A DNA stretch of 64,000 nt, taken from contig NZ_VFWX01000009.1 in assembly GCF_006442965.1 (NCBI RefSeq), forward strand, positions 186,001-250,000, read 5' to 3'. This DNA is from Mesorhizobium sp. CU3 (GTDB lineage Bacteria; Pseudomonadota; Alphaproteobacteria; Rhizobiales; Rhizobiaceae). The position numbers and the translations under genes were made by a program. The notes under the pieces were generated by a model. It saw nothing but the letters and a program-made list of their open reading frames with translations. It ran no database searches and was not told the DNA's origin. Shown in pieces: positions 1 through 8,761 of the stretch; the stretch's first letter is position 1, and every line of letters begins with the position of its first letter.

Positions 1-718
1 GATCGCCTTCCGACTGCTTCATCTCGTCCTTGACCTCCTGCTTGGTCATGCGCAGGTCGCGGCGCCAGTGGAAGCGCGACCAGACGATGTCGACCACCGC
101 GATCAGCCCCATGACGAAGACGATCGCCACCAGTATGTCGACGAAGATGCCGCGGATGACCATGCCGAACGCCATCGGATTGGTGATCATGCCGGTGAGC
201 AGCTTGCGGTGGTCCTGCGACAGCGTGAAGGAGAGCACCGCGATGGCGAAGCCGAGCTTGGCCAGCGACTTGAGGAATTCGACCCAGCCCTGCGCGCCGA
301 ACATCCGGCTCCAGCCCTTGGTAATCGAGATGCGCGACAGCTGCGGCCTGATCCGCTCGCCGACGATCTGCGGCATGTTCTGGAACACCGAGGCGCCGAC
401 GCCGGCGATCACAAGAAGCACCAGCAGGCTGACCACGGCGCGGCCGATTTCCGTCAGCACCTGTTGATAGAGCGAGATGACGTCGGTCTCGGTTTCCATC
501 GGCCAGGCTTCGGGCTTTTCCAGGAACGACGACAGGAACATGCCTAGGTCGACGATCGAATCCTTGGCGTAGAAGACGGCGAACATCAGGATGGCGAGGA
601 AGGACGCGAAGATAGCCGTCTCACGCGAATGGGGCAGCTTGCCCTGCTCGATCGTGTCGCGGATTTTCTTTTCTGTGGCTTCCTCGGTTTTGGAATCCTT
701 GTCGACCGCTTCAGCCAT
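1..718 (-). CDS. flhB: FlhB, flagellar type III export switch protein (N-terminal part, cut by window edge)
   Basis: Partial gene running off the left edge; 239 codons are visible from an ATG at 718. The product is the FlhB export-gate component, which sits in the inner membrane beside FliP/FliQ/FliR and switches export specificity after hook completion. The visible part begins with a charged amphipathic segment (MAEAVDKDSKTEEATEKK) followed by a KLPHSRE stretch typical of FlhB, then hydrophobic membrane segments at about residues 35-55, 85-110, 140-165 and 185-210. The cytoplasmic autocleavage domain with the NPTH motif lies outside the window. It is the last visible gene of the leftward motA-fliM-fliN-fliG-flhB operon, 18 bases after fliG. 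Confidence 0.93.
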   Translation of the reverse strand, partial: MAEAVDKDSKTEEATEKKIRDTIEQGKLPHSRETAIFASFLAILMFAVFYAKDSIVDLGMFLSSFLEKPEAWPMETETDVISLYQQVLTEIGRAVVSLLVLLVIAGVGASVFQNMPQIVGERIRPQLSRISITKGWSRMFGAQGWVEFLKSLAKLGFAIAVLSFTLSQDHRKLLTGMITNPMAFGMVIRGIFVDILVAIVFVMGLIAVVDIVWSRFHWRRDLRMTKQEVKDEMKQSEGD

Positions 719-736
719 TGGACCGCTTGGCTATCC

Positions 737-1759
737 TCAAGCGGCTTCGGCGGCGGGCGCCTGCGTCGACGGCAGCTCGAAAGCGCCCTCGCGCGACAGC
801 CGCACGGTCGTAGACGATATGCTCTTGCGGGCGGCCATGATGTCGGCCAGCGCGATGCCTTCCGAGCCCTGTCCGAGCTCCGACTCGATCATGCGGCGCG
901 AGCGCGCGCCGATCGCCGACAGCGCGGCTTCGGTGAGCTCCGGCGAGGCGCCGCGCAGCGCCAGCGTAACAAGCTCGGTCGACAGGCCGTCGAACAGGAG
1001 CACGCGAGCCTTCTGCGCCAGCAGCGGCAGGTCGTCGAAGGAAAACAAGCGCGACTTGACGCCGGCGAGATCGGGCGTGTTGGCGTCCTCGAGGTCCTGC
1101 ATCAGTTCGTCCAGCTCGGGCTTGGCCATCTCGTTGAGCACGCTGGCGACGCGTTCCTGCCCGGCCGAAGTGTCCTTGGTCGTCTTTTGCGACAGCACGC
1201 TGACGCGCAGTTGGTTCTCGACGATCCTGGAGGCGGTGTCGGGGATGTTCGCCATCGTCACCATGCGCCTGATGATCTGGCTGCGCATCGGCTTTTCCAT
1301 GGTGAGCAGGATATTGGCTGCTATCTGAGGCGCGAGCTTCGACAGCACCATGGCCGCCGTCTGCGGATGCTCGCCGGCAAGGAAGGTGCCGAGCCGCGAG
1401 GGCTCGAGCCTCTCCAGGTCCGGCCAGATCGGCAGCGGCCGTTCCGGCGCCGGCTCGAACTTCTTGTCACCCATGATGGCGCTCATTTCCTCGGGCGACA
1501 GCGATTCGTTGAGGATCGTGTCCATGCGATCGGCGGAATCGAGCAGGCCCGCGCCCTCGGTGAACTCGGCCTCGAACTCGGCCACGATCCGCTCGAGGTC
1601 GGCCTGCGGAATGGTGCGCAAGAGGCGCGCGCCTTCGATCAGCGCCTTCAGCTCTTCCTGCTTGAAGAATTTGAGCAGCCGGCTCGCGGCGGGCTTGCCC
1701 ATCGCCACCAGTATGGCCGCCGCCTTTTGCGGACGTGTCAGCGCCAATGCCGTCGTCAT
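737..1759 (-). CDS. fliG: FliG, flagellar motor switch protein
   Basis: 340 residues, the usual length for FliG. It forms the rotor ring on the cytoplasmic face of the FliF MS ring and meets the stator MotA. The N-terminal domain (about residues 1-100) has the helical LTRPQKAAAILVAMG start; the middle part contains the EHPQTAAMVLSKL motif (EHPQ, about residue 130) that packs against FliM; the C-terminal part carries the charged torque helix around FSFDDLPLLAQKA, with alternating D/E and K/R residues. It lies between fliN and flhB in the minus-strand operon, 43 bases after fliN. The ATG is at 1759. Confidence 0.95.
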   Translation of the reverse strand: MTTALALTRPQKAAAILVAMGKPAASRLLKFFKQEELKALIEGARLLRTIPQADLERIVAEFEAEFTEGAGLLDSADRMDTILNESLSPEEMSAIMGDKKFEPAPERPLPIWPDLERLEPSRLGTFLAGEHPQTAAMVLSKLAPQIAANILLTMEKPMRSQIIRRMVTMANIPDTASRIVENQLRVSVLSQKTTKDTSAGQERVASVLNEMAKPELDELMQDLEDANTPDLAGVKSRLFSFDDLPLLAQKARVLLFDGLSTELVTLALRGASPELTEAALSAIGARSRRMIESELGQGSEGIALADIMAARKSISSTTVRLSREGAFELPSTQAPAAEAA

Positions 1760-1802
1760 GCGTGTTGCCCTCGCTGCCGATTGGTCTGCCTGCCGGTCAC
1801 CC

Positions 1803-2195
1803 TCAAGCGCTCTTCGTCGCGGCGATGATTTCGGTGAGCCTTATGCCGAAGCGCGTCGGGTCGTTCTCCAGTACGGTGATCTCGCCGCGCGCGATCCTGC
1901 GGCCGTTGACTACGACGTCAACGGGTTCGCCGATCCGACGGTTGAGCGAGACCGTCGATCCCTTCTGCAGCGCCATCAACTCCGAGACCGGCATTTCCGT
2001 GCTGCCGAGGATTATCTGCACATCGACCGGAATGGTCATGATGATGCTCGAATTGGCGCTCGACCGAAGCGCGGCATCCGGGCGGTTCTCCTCTTCGCGA
2101 AGCACGCCGCGCAGTTCCTCGATCGCGCGATCCAGTTGCTCGCTAGGCTGGCCGGTTTCCGTTTCGGCCTCGGCTTCCACATTCGTCGCTGACAT
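1803..2195 (-). CDS. fliN: FliN, flagellar motor switch protein
   Basis: 130 residues. The C-terminal SpoA domain fills about residues 52-125, with the recognisable [10 protein letters not shown] strand, the [19 protein letters not shown] segment and a closing GIRLTEII strand. It builds the distal C ring under FliM and helps dock the FliH-FliI ATPase complex. The N-terminal 50 residues are acidic and probably disordered (many E and T), which is common in rhizobial FliN. It sits 24 bases downstream of fliM in the same minus-strand operon. Confidence 0.93.
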   Translation of the reverse strand: MSATNVEAEAETETGQPSEQLDRAIEELRGVLREEENRPDAALRSSANSSIIMTIPVDVQIILGSTEMPVSELMALQKGSTVSLNRRIGEPVDVVVNGRRIARGEITVLENDPTRFGIRLTEIIAATKSA

Positions 2196-2219
2196 GTTCC
2201 GTCTCCTAAAATCCTGGCG

Positions 2220-3155
2220 TCAGCCCGGCATCAGTCCGTCGATGAAATCCTGCCCTGCATCATGGGGGCGGCTGATGCGGACGGTGTAATTCTGCCCGAG
2301 CTTGCCGAACTCGCAAACGAACAGCGTCTTGTCGCGGGCGCTGAGCCTGGCGTTGAGCTGGGCGTTCTCCTCGAACTCGATCACCTGGCCGGGTTCGAAT
2401 GCGGCAAGATCGCCGAGCGTCAACCTGGCGAGCGGCATCGTCGCCTCGAGTTGCACGGTCGAGCGCATGACCTCTTCCGAGAAACGCGCGCGCCAGTCGA
2501 ATTCGCTGGGCTCGCCGTCATCGGTCTTGGCGGTGGCGCCGCGCGTCGACAGCAGCACGCGCTGTGGGATCATGACCGTGATGGTGCCGGTGTCGGTCGG
2601 CGTCGAGACGCCGAACACGATGCGGACCGCGGCGCCGTCGCGCAGCACGCGACGCCTCGCCTCGCCACCCGACGTCGCCCTCGGCACCGGCAGACGCAGC
2701 TCCAGCGAGCGCCTGCCCGAGCCGTTGAGCGCCGAGGCGACTTCCTGGAACACGGTGGTCGCCACGTCGGCCTCGATCTGCGACAGGTCGCGCTCGATCG
2801 GCGAGACCGGCTGATCGGGATCGCCGCCGAACAGCGCGCACACCATCACCGCGACCGCATGCGCATCCATGACCAGCGTCATCGCGTCGGCCGAAGTCGG
2901 CGACGGCACGACGGTCAGCGCGAAAGCATCACCGGCGCGCGATCGCGCCTCGGGAACACGGCCCACCTCGACGGCCTGCAGATCGACGGTCACCGGCGCG
3001 CCGAGCTCACCGGCAAGCGCCTTCTGTAGGACCGTCAGCGCGCGCTCGGCCATGCCGCGGCCGACGCCGATGACCTGCGCGGCTTCGCCGCTGTCGCCGA
3101 CGAGGCGCTCGATGATCAAAGCCCGGGTCTGCGATGGGGTGCCCGGACTGGTCAT
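2220..3155 (-). CDS. fliM: FliM, flagellar motor switch protein
   Basis: 311 residues, slightly short for FliM. The middle region has the CheC-like fold with a conserved-looking SPIERDLSQIEADVATTVFQ helix (about residues 120-140), and the C-terminal SpoA region runs from about residue 240 (MPLARLTLGDLAAFEPGQVIEF). It links FliG to FliN and would bind phosphorylated CheY, but the usual N-terminal EIDAL-type CheY-binding peptide is not obvious here; the gene starts MTSPGTPSQTRALIIERL. Assignment rests on the SpoA domain, length and position between motA and fliN. The ATG is at 3155, 40 bases from motA. Confidence 0.9.
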   Translation of the reverse strand: MTSPGTPSQTRALIIERLVGDSGEAAQVIGVGRGMAERALTVLQKALAGELGAPVTVDLQAVEVGRVPEARSRAGDAFALTVVPSPTSADAMTLVMDAHAVAVMVCALFGGDPDQPVSPIERDLSQIEADVATTVFQEVASALNGSGRRSLELRLPVPRATSGGEARRRVLRDGAAVRIVFGVSTPTDTGTITVMIPQRVLLSTRGATAKTDDGEPSEFDWRARFSEEVMRSTVQLEATMPLARLTLGDLAAFEPGQVIEFEENAQLNARLSARDKTLFVCEFGKLGQNYTVRISRPHDAGQDFIDGLMPG

Positions 3156-3195
3156 GACGGCAAGCGATCCCGCATATGGCTGTCTTCAGGCATGC

Positions 3196-4071
3196 TCATG
3201 CGGCTTTCTTCTCGGCGCCGCCAGCGTTCATGGTGCTCTGCTCGACGGCATCGATCGTCGGGCGCTCATAGGAGGAAATGGTCTTGCGGCCGAACTCGAT
3301 CGCCACCTGCGGCAAGGCGCCGTTCATGTAGGCGAGCAAGGTCTGCTTGACGATGATGTAGAGCCGGTTCTTCTTTTCGCGCACCGTCTTGATCTTGGTC
3401 GCGACCGGACCGACCACGGCATAGGACAGGAAGATGCCGAGGAAGGTGCCCACAAGTGCGGCGCCGATCAGGCCGCCGAGGATTTCGGGCGACTGGTCGA
3501 GCGCGCCCATCGCCTTCACCACGCCGAGCACGGCGGCGACGATACCGAGCGCCGGCAGGCCGTCGCCCACCGCCACCATGGCATGATAGGCCTTCAGCTT
3601 GTCGGCGCGGATGGTCTGGATCTCCTCGTCCATCAGCGCTTCGATCTCATGCGAGCGGGCATTGCCGATGATGATGATGCGGCAATAGTCGCAGATGAAG
3701 TTCATCAGATCGTGGTTCTTCAGCACCGTCGGGAAGGCCTGGAAGATGGCTGACTCTTCCGGATTGTCGATATGCGCCTCGACCTCGCTGCGCGACTTCG
3801 AACGCAATTCTCGCATCAGGCTGTGCAGGACGCCAAGCGTCTCAAGATAATCGCGCTCCTTCGGCACCGCCTGCTTGAAGGCTTCCAGAATGCCCTTGCC
3901 GGTGTCCTTGACCGTCTTCATCGGGTTGGCGACGAGGAAGGTGCCGAGCGCGGCACCGCAAATCACTACGGCTTCCCAGGGCTGCACCAGCACGTGCAGA
4001 TGGCCGCCCATGGCCATGAAGCCGCCGAGAACGCAGCCGAGCGTCACCACAAGTCCGATCAGAATGCCCAC
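3196..4071 (-). CDS. motA: MotA, stator proton-channel subunit
   Basis: 291 residues with four membrane segments (about residues 1-22, 33-50, 170-190, 200-225), an arrangement typical of MotA. The loop between segments 2 and 3 is the cytoplasmic rotor-facing domain, and the [15 protein letters not shown] and [16 protein letters not shown] stretches are the conserved channel helices. It pairs with MotB, encoded at 19843. The start is a GTG at 4071 preceded by GGAAGGA six bases upstream, so a non-ATG start is well supported. It is first in the leftward operon and has its own copy of the flagellar direct-repeat promoter element at 4108-4138. Confidence 0.95.
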   Translation of the reverse strand: MGILIGLVVTLGCVLGGFMAMGGHLHVLVQPWEAVVICGAALGTFLVANPMKTVKDTGKGILEAFKQAVPKERDYLETLGVLHSLMRELRSKSRSEVEAHIDNPEESAIFQAFPTVLKNHDLMNFICDYCRIIIIGNARSHEIEALMDEEIQTIRADKLKAYHAMVAVGDGLPALGIVAAVLGVVKAMGALDQSPEILGGLIGAALVGTFLGIFLSYAVVGPVATKIKTVREKKNRLYIIVKQTLLAYMNGALPQVAIEFGRKTISSYERPTIDAVEQSTMNAGGAEKKAA

Positions 4072-4107
4072 GACAGGTCCTTCCGCATGTCACGTGTGGC
4101 TCAGGGA

Positions 4108-4138
4108 TAGTCCCCGTGCCTTGTGTGAGGCTTGAATC
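4108..4138 (-). promoter_or_regulatory. Candidate Rem-type flagellar promoter box for motA operon
   Basis: Read on the minus strand: GATTCAAG, CCT, CACACAAG, six bases, GGACTA. This is the same 8-3-8-6-6 arrangement found before other flagellar operons, and it ends 36 bases before the motA GTG. The box is seen in the sequence; binding by Rem and use of GGACTA as part of a -10 region are inferences. Confidence 0.55.
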
Positions 4139-4152
4139 GAAGGCTACGAATG

Positions 4153-4183
4153 CGATTCAGTTTCGCGCAAGGAAGTCGGTCTA
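4153..4183 (+). promoter_or_regulatory. Candidate Rem-type flagellar promoter box for DUF1217-flgF-fliI operon
   Basis: CGATTCAG, TTT, CGCGCAAG, GAAGTC, GGTCTA. It ends 34 bases before the TTG start at 4218. It stands head to head with the motA box, the two upstream octamers being 14 bases apart, so the divergent region is arranged as a symmetric regulatory unit. Confidence 0.55.
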
Positions 4184-4217
4184 TCGTGCAGCAATAGCTT
4201 CGGCCGGAGGCGTATCC

Positions 4218-5339
4218 TTGCTCAATACCTACACCAGCTACCAGTTGATCGCCAAAGACATCAACAAATCGATCACCCAGGTCGAGCAACAGCCGACGGT
4301 TGATCGCGATACGCAATATTACCTGGCCAACATCGGCAAGGTTACGTCGATCGACGATTTCGTGAATAACGACCGCCTGTTCAAATATGCCATGAAGGCT
4401 TACGGGCTGGAGGACATGGACTACGCGAAGGCCTTCATGGTCAAGGCGTTGAAGGAAGGCGTGTCGGACTCCGACAGCTTTGCCAACAAGCTGACCGACA
4501 AGCGCTATGCCGCGTTCGTCAGTGCCTTCAACTTCGCGGCCGACGGCACCAATGCAACGACCTATAATCCGACGCAGCAGCAGGTCACGGCGAACTACGC
4601 CACACAGGCCCAGATCGCCGGCCTTGACCCGGATTCCGACTATGTGAAGGGCGAGACGACTTACTATCTCGCCAACATCACCAAGGTGAAGTCGATCGAC
4701 GATCTGATGTCGAACGATCGGCTATACACTTACGCGCTGGCCGCGTTCGGCCTGGATTCGGCGACCGAGGACGAGGACTTCATCAAGTCGGTCCTGCAGG
4801 GCGGCGTGAGCGATCCCGACAGCGTCGCCAACAAGCAAACCAACAAGGCCTATGCCGGGCTCGCCGCCGCCTTCAACTTCGCGCAATACGGTGAGGACAC
4901 GACCACCCGCGTTGCGGCGCAGCAGCCGACCGTCGACATGTATCTGCGCCAGACGCTGGAGGAGAATGCCGGCAAGACCAACGAAGGTGTCCGGCTGGCG
5001 CTCTATTTCCAGCGCAAGGCGCCCGACATCACCAGCTGGTACGACGTGCTGGCCGACACCGCTTTGGCCAGCGTGGTCCGCACCGCGCTCGGCCTGCCCG
5101 ATTCCTTTGCCACCGCCGACATCGACAAGCAGGCGCAGCTGTTCGAACAGAAGCTCGACATCGCGGACTTCAAGGATCCAGATAAGCTGAACTCCTTCCT
5201 GACCCGGTTCACCAGCATGTACGAGATCAGCAACCCGACCTCGACGGCCGTGACGTCGGTCAGCGTGCTCTTCGCGCAGCCGACCACGGTCGGCATCTCG
5301 ACCGACTTGATGATGGCCATGCAGCAGATGAAGTTCTGA
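4218..5339 (+). CDS. DUF1217 family flagellar-locus protein
   Basis: 373 residues from a TTG at 4218. That start is chosen because GGAGG lies seven bases upstream and because the protein then begins LNTYTSYQLIAKDI; an ATG at 4116 in the same frame would lie upstream of the promoter box. The sequence has two DUF1217 repeats: YYLANIGKVTSIDDFVNNDR near residue 36 and YYLANITKVKSIDDLMSNDR near residue 152, each followed by a GVSD-SFANK-type helix and AFNFA. A third, looser copy follows. The biochemical role is not known to me. DUF1217 genes sit beside flgF in rhizobial flagellar loci, so a structural or export-related role in the rod or hook is an inference. No signal peptide is seen. Confidence 0.85.
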   Translation: MLNTYTSYQLIAKDINKSITQVEQQPTVDRDTQYYLANIGKVTSIDDFVNNDRLFKYAMKAYGLEDMDYAKAFMVKALKEGVSDSDSFANKLTDKRYAAFVSAFNFAADGTNATTYNPTQQQVTANYATQAQIAGLDPDSDYVKGETTYYLANITKVKSIDDLMSNDRLYTYALAAFGLDSATEDEDFIKSVLQGGVSDPDSVANKQTNKAYAGLAAAFNFAQYGEDTTTRVAAQQPTVDMYLRQTLEENAGKTNEGVRLALYFQRKAPDITSWYDVLADTALASVVRTALGLPDSFATADIDKQAQLFEQKLDIADFKDPDKLNSFLTRFTSMYEISNPTSTAVTSVSVLFAQPTTVGISTDLMMAMQQMKF

Positions 5340-5346
5340 GACGATC

Positions 5347-6069
5347 ATGCAGGACAGTCTTTACGTCGCCCTCTCCTCACAGATCGCGCTCGAGCGTCGC
5401 CTCGACACCATTGCCGACAATGTCGCCAATGCCTCGACAATCGGCTTTCGCGCCACCGGCGTGAAATTCTCCGATGTGGTGTCGGGCACCGGGCCGAAGT
5501 CGGTATCCTTCGCCTCTTCCGGCAAGACCTATCTTTCCGGCGCGCATGGCGCGATGACCCAGACCGGTAATCCCTTCGACTTCGCCATCCAGGGCGACGC
5601 CTGGTTCGCCATCGAGACGCCCGCCGGCACGGTGATGACCCGCGACGGCCGGTTCTCGATGAACGAGAATGGCGAGCTGATGTCGATCGAAGGCTATCCG
5701 GTGCTGGACAGCGGCGGCGCGCCGATCCAGCTCGATCCGCGCAACGGCCCGCCCAAGGCCGGTGCCGACGGCTCGCTGCGGCAGAACGATTCCCTGGTCG
5801 GCGCGATAGGGCTTTACAATTTCGATCCCGGCGAGAATTTCGTTCGCTACGGCAATTCCGGCGTCGTTCCGGCGCGCACGCCAGAACCCGTCACCGACCG
5901 CTCCGACGTCGGCGTCGCGCAGGGATTTCTAGAAGAATCCAACGTGAACCCGGTGCTGGAAATGACTCGGCTGATCCAGGTGCAGCGGGCGTTCGAGAAC
6001 ACCGCGGCGCTGATGAAGAAGGCCGACGCTTCCACAGACGAGGCGATCAAGACGCTCGGCTCGAAGTAA
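5347..6069 (+). CDS. flgF: FlgF, flagellar proximal rod protein
   Basis: 240 residues. It has the rod/hook family N-terminal signature (IALERRLDTIADNVANASTIGFRA, with the N-ANANT-like segment at about residues 20-32), a central domain with the FAIQGDAWFAIETPAGTVMTRDGRF strand, and the C-terminal RLIQVQRAFENTAALMKKADA helix that forms the coiled core of the rod. It is exported by the type III apparatus and assembles in the periplasmic rod. It starts at an ATG seven bases after the DUF1217 stop and is followed within four bases by fliI. Confidence 0.93.
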   Translation: MQDSLYVALSSQIALERRLDTIADNVANASTIGFRATGVKFSDVVSGTGPKSVSFASSGKTYLSGAHGAMTQTGNPFDFAIQGDAWFAIETPAGTVMTRDGRFSMNENGELMSIEGYPVLDSGGAPIQLDPRNGPPKAGADGSLRQNDSLVGAIGLYNFDPGENFVRYGNSGVVPARTPEPVTDRSDVGVAQGFLEESNVNPVLEMTRLIQVQRAFENTAALMKKADASTDEAIKTLGSK

Positions 6070-6073
6070 CCGC

Positions 6074-7480
6074 ATGGCGACCGGTTCGTCCCTGCTGCGC
6101 GCTTCGGAGAGGCCGGCGGATGCCGGTCAGACGGACAGGCTCTCCGCGCTGGAGCGCGTCTGCCGGCGCTTTGACAATCCGGAAATGCTTCTGTCGCGAG
6201 GCGGCCGCATCGCTGAGATATCGCCGACGCACTACAAGGTCCGCGGCCTGTCCGGGATTGCCCGGCTTGGCGACATCGTCGAGCAGCGCGGCAGTGCCGG
6301 CACACGACGCGGCGAGATCGTCAAGATCGGCAGCGACGAGGTGGTTGTAGCGCCCTTCGAACGCAGCGCCGACGCCGGCATCGACGACGCCGTCTTTCGC
6401 CGTGGTCCGCTGGCGGTCACGCCACATGTCTCCTGGCGCGGACGCGCCATCGACGCACTGACGCGCGCCATCGACGGCGGCCCGCCTTTGATCAGGCCGA
6501 ACACCGCCGACAACGCAGTCGCCGTGACACCCGGCGCCATGGCGCGGCAGCGCGTCGGCACCGGCTTCCTCACCGGTGTCAGGGTCATCGACATCTTCAC
6601 GCCGCTCTGCTTCGGCCAGCGGCTGGGTATCTTCGCCGGATCCGGTGTCGGCAAATCGACGCTGCTGGCCATGCTCGCCGGCGCCGATGCCTTCGACACG
6701 GTGGTCGTGGCGCTGATCGGCGAACGCGGCCGCGAGGTGCGCGAGTTCCTCGAGGACACGATCGGCGCCGACAGCATGGCCAAGACGGTCGCCGTCGTCG
6801 CCACCAGCGACGAAAGCGCCATGATGCGTCGGCGCGCGCCCGACACCGCCATGGCGGTCGCCGAGCATTTCCGCGACCAGGGTCACCGCGTGCTCCTGGT
6901 GCTGGACTCCATTACACGCTTTGCGCATGCCTTGCGCGAGGTTGCCACGGGAACCGGCGAGCCGCCGGTGGCGCGCGGCTATCCGGCCTCGGTATTCACC
7001 GACTTGCCGAAACTGCTCGAACGGGCCGGGCCGGGCGCCGAAGGCAAAGGTTCGATCACCGCGATCATTTCGGTGCTGGTCGACGGCGACGACCACAACG
7101 ACCCCGTGGCCGATTCGGTGCGCGGCATCCTCGACGGCCATGTCGTGCTTGACCGTGCGCTTGCCGAGCAGGGCCGCTATCCGCCGGTCAACCCGCTGTC
7201 GTCGATCTCGCGGCTTGCCGACAAGGCCTGGAGCGCCGAGCAGCGCATGCTGGTGACCAGGCTGAAGTCGATGATCGCGCGTTTCGAGGACACACGCGAC
7301 ATCCGACTGCTTGGCGCTTACCAGAGCGGCGCCGATGCCGAACTGGATATCGCGGTGCGCCAAGTGCCATTGATCTACGAAGCGCTCACGCAGTCGCCGA
7401 GGGACCGTGCGTCGGCCGATCCGTTTGCCGACCTTGCCCGCCATCTGAAGGGGAAGCCGAATGGCGATCAAGGAAACTGA
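6074..7480 (+). CDS. fliI: FliI, flagellum-specific export ATPase
   Basis: 468 residues. The Walker A motif is FAGSGVGKSTLLAML at about residues 190-204, the Walker B region is RVLLVLDSITRFAHALRE at about 273-290, and the rest follows the F1-beta-like fold (GERGREVREFLED, ATSDESAMMRRRAP, ISRLADK). It powers unfolding and delivery of export substrates at the base of the flagellum with FliH and FliJ. It starts four bases after flgF and its 3' end overlaps the next gene by 20 bases, which suggests translational coupling. Confidence 0.95.
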   Translation: MATGSSLLRASERPADAGQTDRLSALERVCRRFDNPEMLLSRGGRIAEISPTHYKVRGLSGIARLGDIVEQRGSAGTRRGEIVKIGSDEVVVAPFERSADAGIDDAVFRRGPLAVTPHVSWRGRAIDALTRAIDGGPPLIRPNTADNAVAVTPGAMARQRVGTGFLTGVRVIDIFTPLCFGQRLGIFAGSGVGKSTLLAMLAGADAFDTVVVALIGERGREVREFLEDTIGADSMAKTVAVVATSDESAMMRRRAPDTAMAVAEHFRDQGHRVLLVLDSITRFAHALREVATGTGEPPVARGYPASVFTDLPKLLERAGPGAEGKGSITAIISVLVDGDDHNDPVADSVRGILDGHVVLDRALAEQGRYPPVNPLSSISRLADKAWSAEQRMLVTRLKSMIARFEDTRDIRLLGAYQSGADAELDIAVRQVPLIYEALTQSPRDRASADPFADLARHLKGKPNGDQGN

Positions 7481-8291
7481 ACTCCAATACACCGAGCGCA
7501 TGTTGCGCGACATGCTCGCCGAAGCCGAGGCCGTCGAGAAGGCCGTCGAGAATGCCAAGGCCAACGAAGCGAGGATTGCCAAGGACAAGGCGGCTCGCGC
7601 GAAGGCGGCAAGGACGCATGCGGCCTTGGCAAGGGCTGACAGGCCGTATCTGCCGAGGACATCGAATTCTTCGAGCGCTCCGATCGCCCAACCGGTCGAC
7701 TCGATAGAGCCGAGCCGCGAAGCGCTGATCGACGGACTGTTTCAAAGCGTCGACTGGCCGCAGCCGCCCAAGGCGGAATTCCCTCGTCTGGCCGACAAGA
7801 AGGCCGATCGGCGCAGCGACTTCGTCGTCGCGGCGCTCGGCGTCACACTTGGCCTGATCTGCGCGCTATTTCCCTGGTACATCTTCTTCAACCAGGAGCA
7901 GTTCGGCGTGCAGACCATGAAGTTCGGCGGTAGCGGCAGCAATGCCGGCCGCGTCTCCGGCGGCACGCAGTTGATAAACTCCAGCTCGGCCGAGATGCCG
8001 AACAGCATTCCGGATCTCGACCTGTTCGCAACCGGCACGCTGCAGGACGATCCGGAAGATCCCGACAAGGCGCCGGGCCTCGACCAGCAGCCCTTTCCTG
8101 CCGCCGTCTCCGAATTCAAGATGGTGCATGTCGCCAATGGCCGCGCCATGATCGAGGACGATACCGGCCTGTGGATCGTCCAGCGCGGCTCGGTGCTGCC
8201 CGATTCCAGCCGCGTCGCCTCGATCGAGCAGCGCGGCGGCAAATGGGTGATCGTCACCAGCACCGACAAGGTGATTCAGCTCTCTAAATAA
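7461..8291 (+). CDS. Unknown membrane-anchored flagellar-operon protein
   Basis: 276 residues. Residues 1-60 form a lysine- and alanine-rich predicted coiled coil (ERMLRDMLAEAEAVEKAVEN onward); one hydrophobic segment lies at about residues 118-138 (VVAALGVTLGLICALFPWYIFF); the remaining 135 residues would be periplasmic and end in a compact strand-rich domain (MVHVANGRAMIEDDTGLWIV, WVIVTSTDKVIQL). I recognise no named family. It overlaps fliI by 20 bases and lies before flgB, the place where fliJ sits in enteric operons, but the membrane anchor argues against FliJ. A role linking the export ATPase to the membrane is possible but unproven. Confidence 0.85.
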   Translation: MAIKETELQYTERMLRDMLAEAEAVEKAVENAKANEARIAKDKAARAKAARTHAALARADRPYLPRTSNSSSAPIAQPVDSIEPSREALIDGLFQSVDWPQPPKAEFPRLADKKADRRSDFVVAALGVTLGLICALFPWYIFFNQEQFGVQTMKFGGSGSNAGRVSGGTQLINSSSAEMPNSIPDLDLFATGTLQDDPEDPDKAPGLDQQPFPAAVSEFKMVHVANGRAMIEDDTGLWIVQRGSVLPDSSRVASIEQRGGKWVIVTSTDKVIQLSK

Positions 8292-8317
8292 CATCGAGGG
8301 GCCGAAAGGCCCGATCC

Positions 8318-8348
8318 CGCGCAAGGTCCGCGCAAGACTGGCCGCCTA
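8318..8348 (+). promoter_or_regulatory. Candidate Rem-type flagellar promoter box for flgB operon
   Basis: Two identical CGCGCAAG octamers (8318-8325 and 8329-8336) separated by GTC, then six bases and CGCCTA. It is the most regular copy in the window and ends 30 bases before the flgB ATG. The downstream octamer also takes part in a 9-bp inverted repeat, CGCAAGACT/AGTCTTGCG (8331-8339 and 8348-8356). Confidence 0.6.
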
Positions 8349-8378
8349 GTCTTGCGTGTACTCGCCCGGGAGATTCCC

Positions 8379-8759
8379 ATGGAACCCGTAAATCTTTTCG
8401 ATCTCGCCACGCGGCAGTCGCAATGGCTGGCCGTGCGCCAGTCGGCGATCGCCTCCAACATCGCCAACGCCAACACGCCCGGCTACACGGCCAACGACGT
8501 CGAGCCTTTCGAAAAGGTTCTCGACCGCACCGCGGTGACGCTTGCCGCCACCGAGGCCGGCCATTTCGGCGCCGAGACGACCAATGCCGGCTTCAACGTC
8601 AAGCCCGAGGATCCGAACGGCGCGATCATGCCGTCAAAGAACACCGTGGTCCTCGAGGATGAGCTGATGAAGGCCGGCGAGGTCCGCCGCTCTTTCGAGC
8701 TCAACACGGCGATCGTGAAGGCCTTCCATTCAATGATGACGATGGTGACGAAGAGCTGA
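8379..8759 (+). CDS. flgB: FlgB, flagellar proximal rod protein
   Basis: 126 residues from the ATG at 8379, which has GGGAG six bases upstream; an in-frame start 27 bases earlier lacks this and would put nine atypical residues at the front. The [20 protein letters not shown] motif (about residues 20-39) is the rod-protein hallmark. The C-terminal [20 protein letters not shown] helix is the other conserved end. It is exported and forms the base of the rod on the MS ring with FliE. It is first of a long operon flgB-flgC-fliE-flgG-flgA-flgI-motE-flgH-fliL-fliP. Confidence 0.94.
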   Translation: MEPVNLFDLATRQSQWLAVRQSAIASNIANANTPGYTANDVEPFEKVLDRTAVTLAATEAGHFGAETTNAGFNVKPEDPNGAIMPSKNTVVLEDELMKAGEVRRSFELNTAIVKAFHSMMTMVTKS

Positions 8760-8761
8760 CC

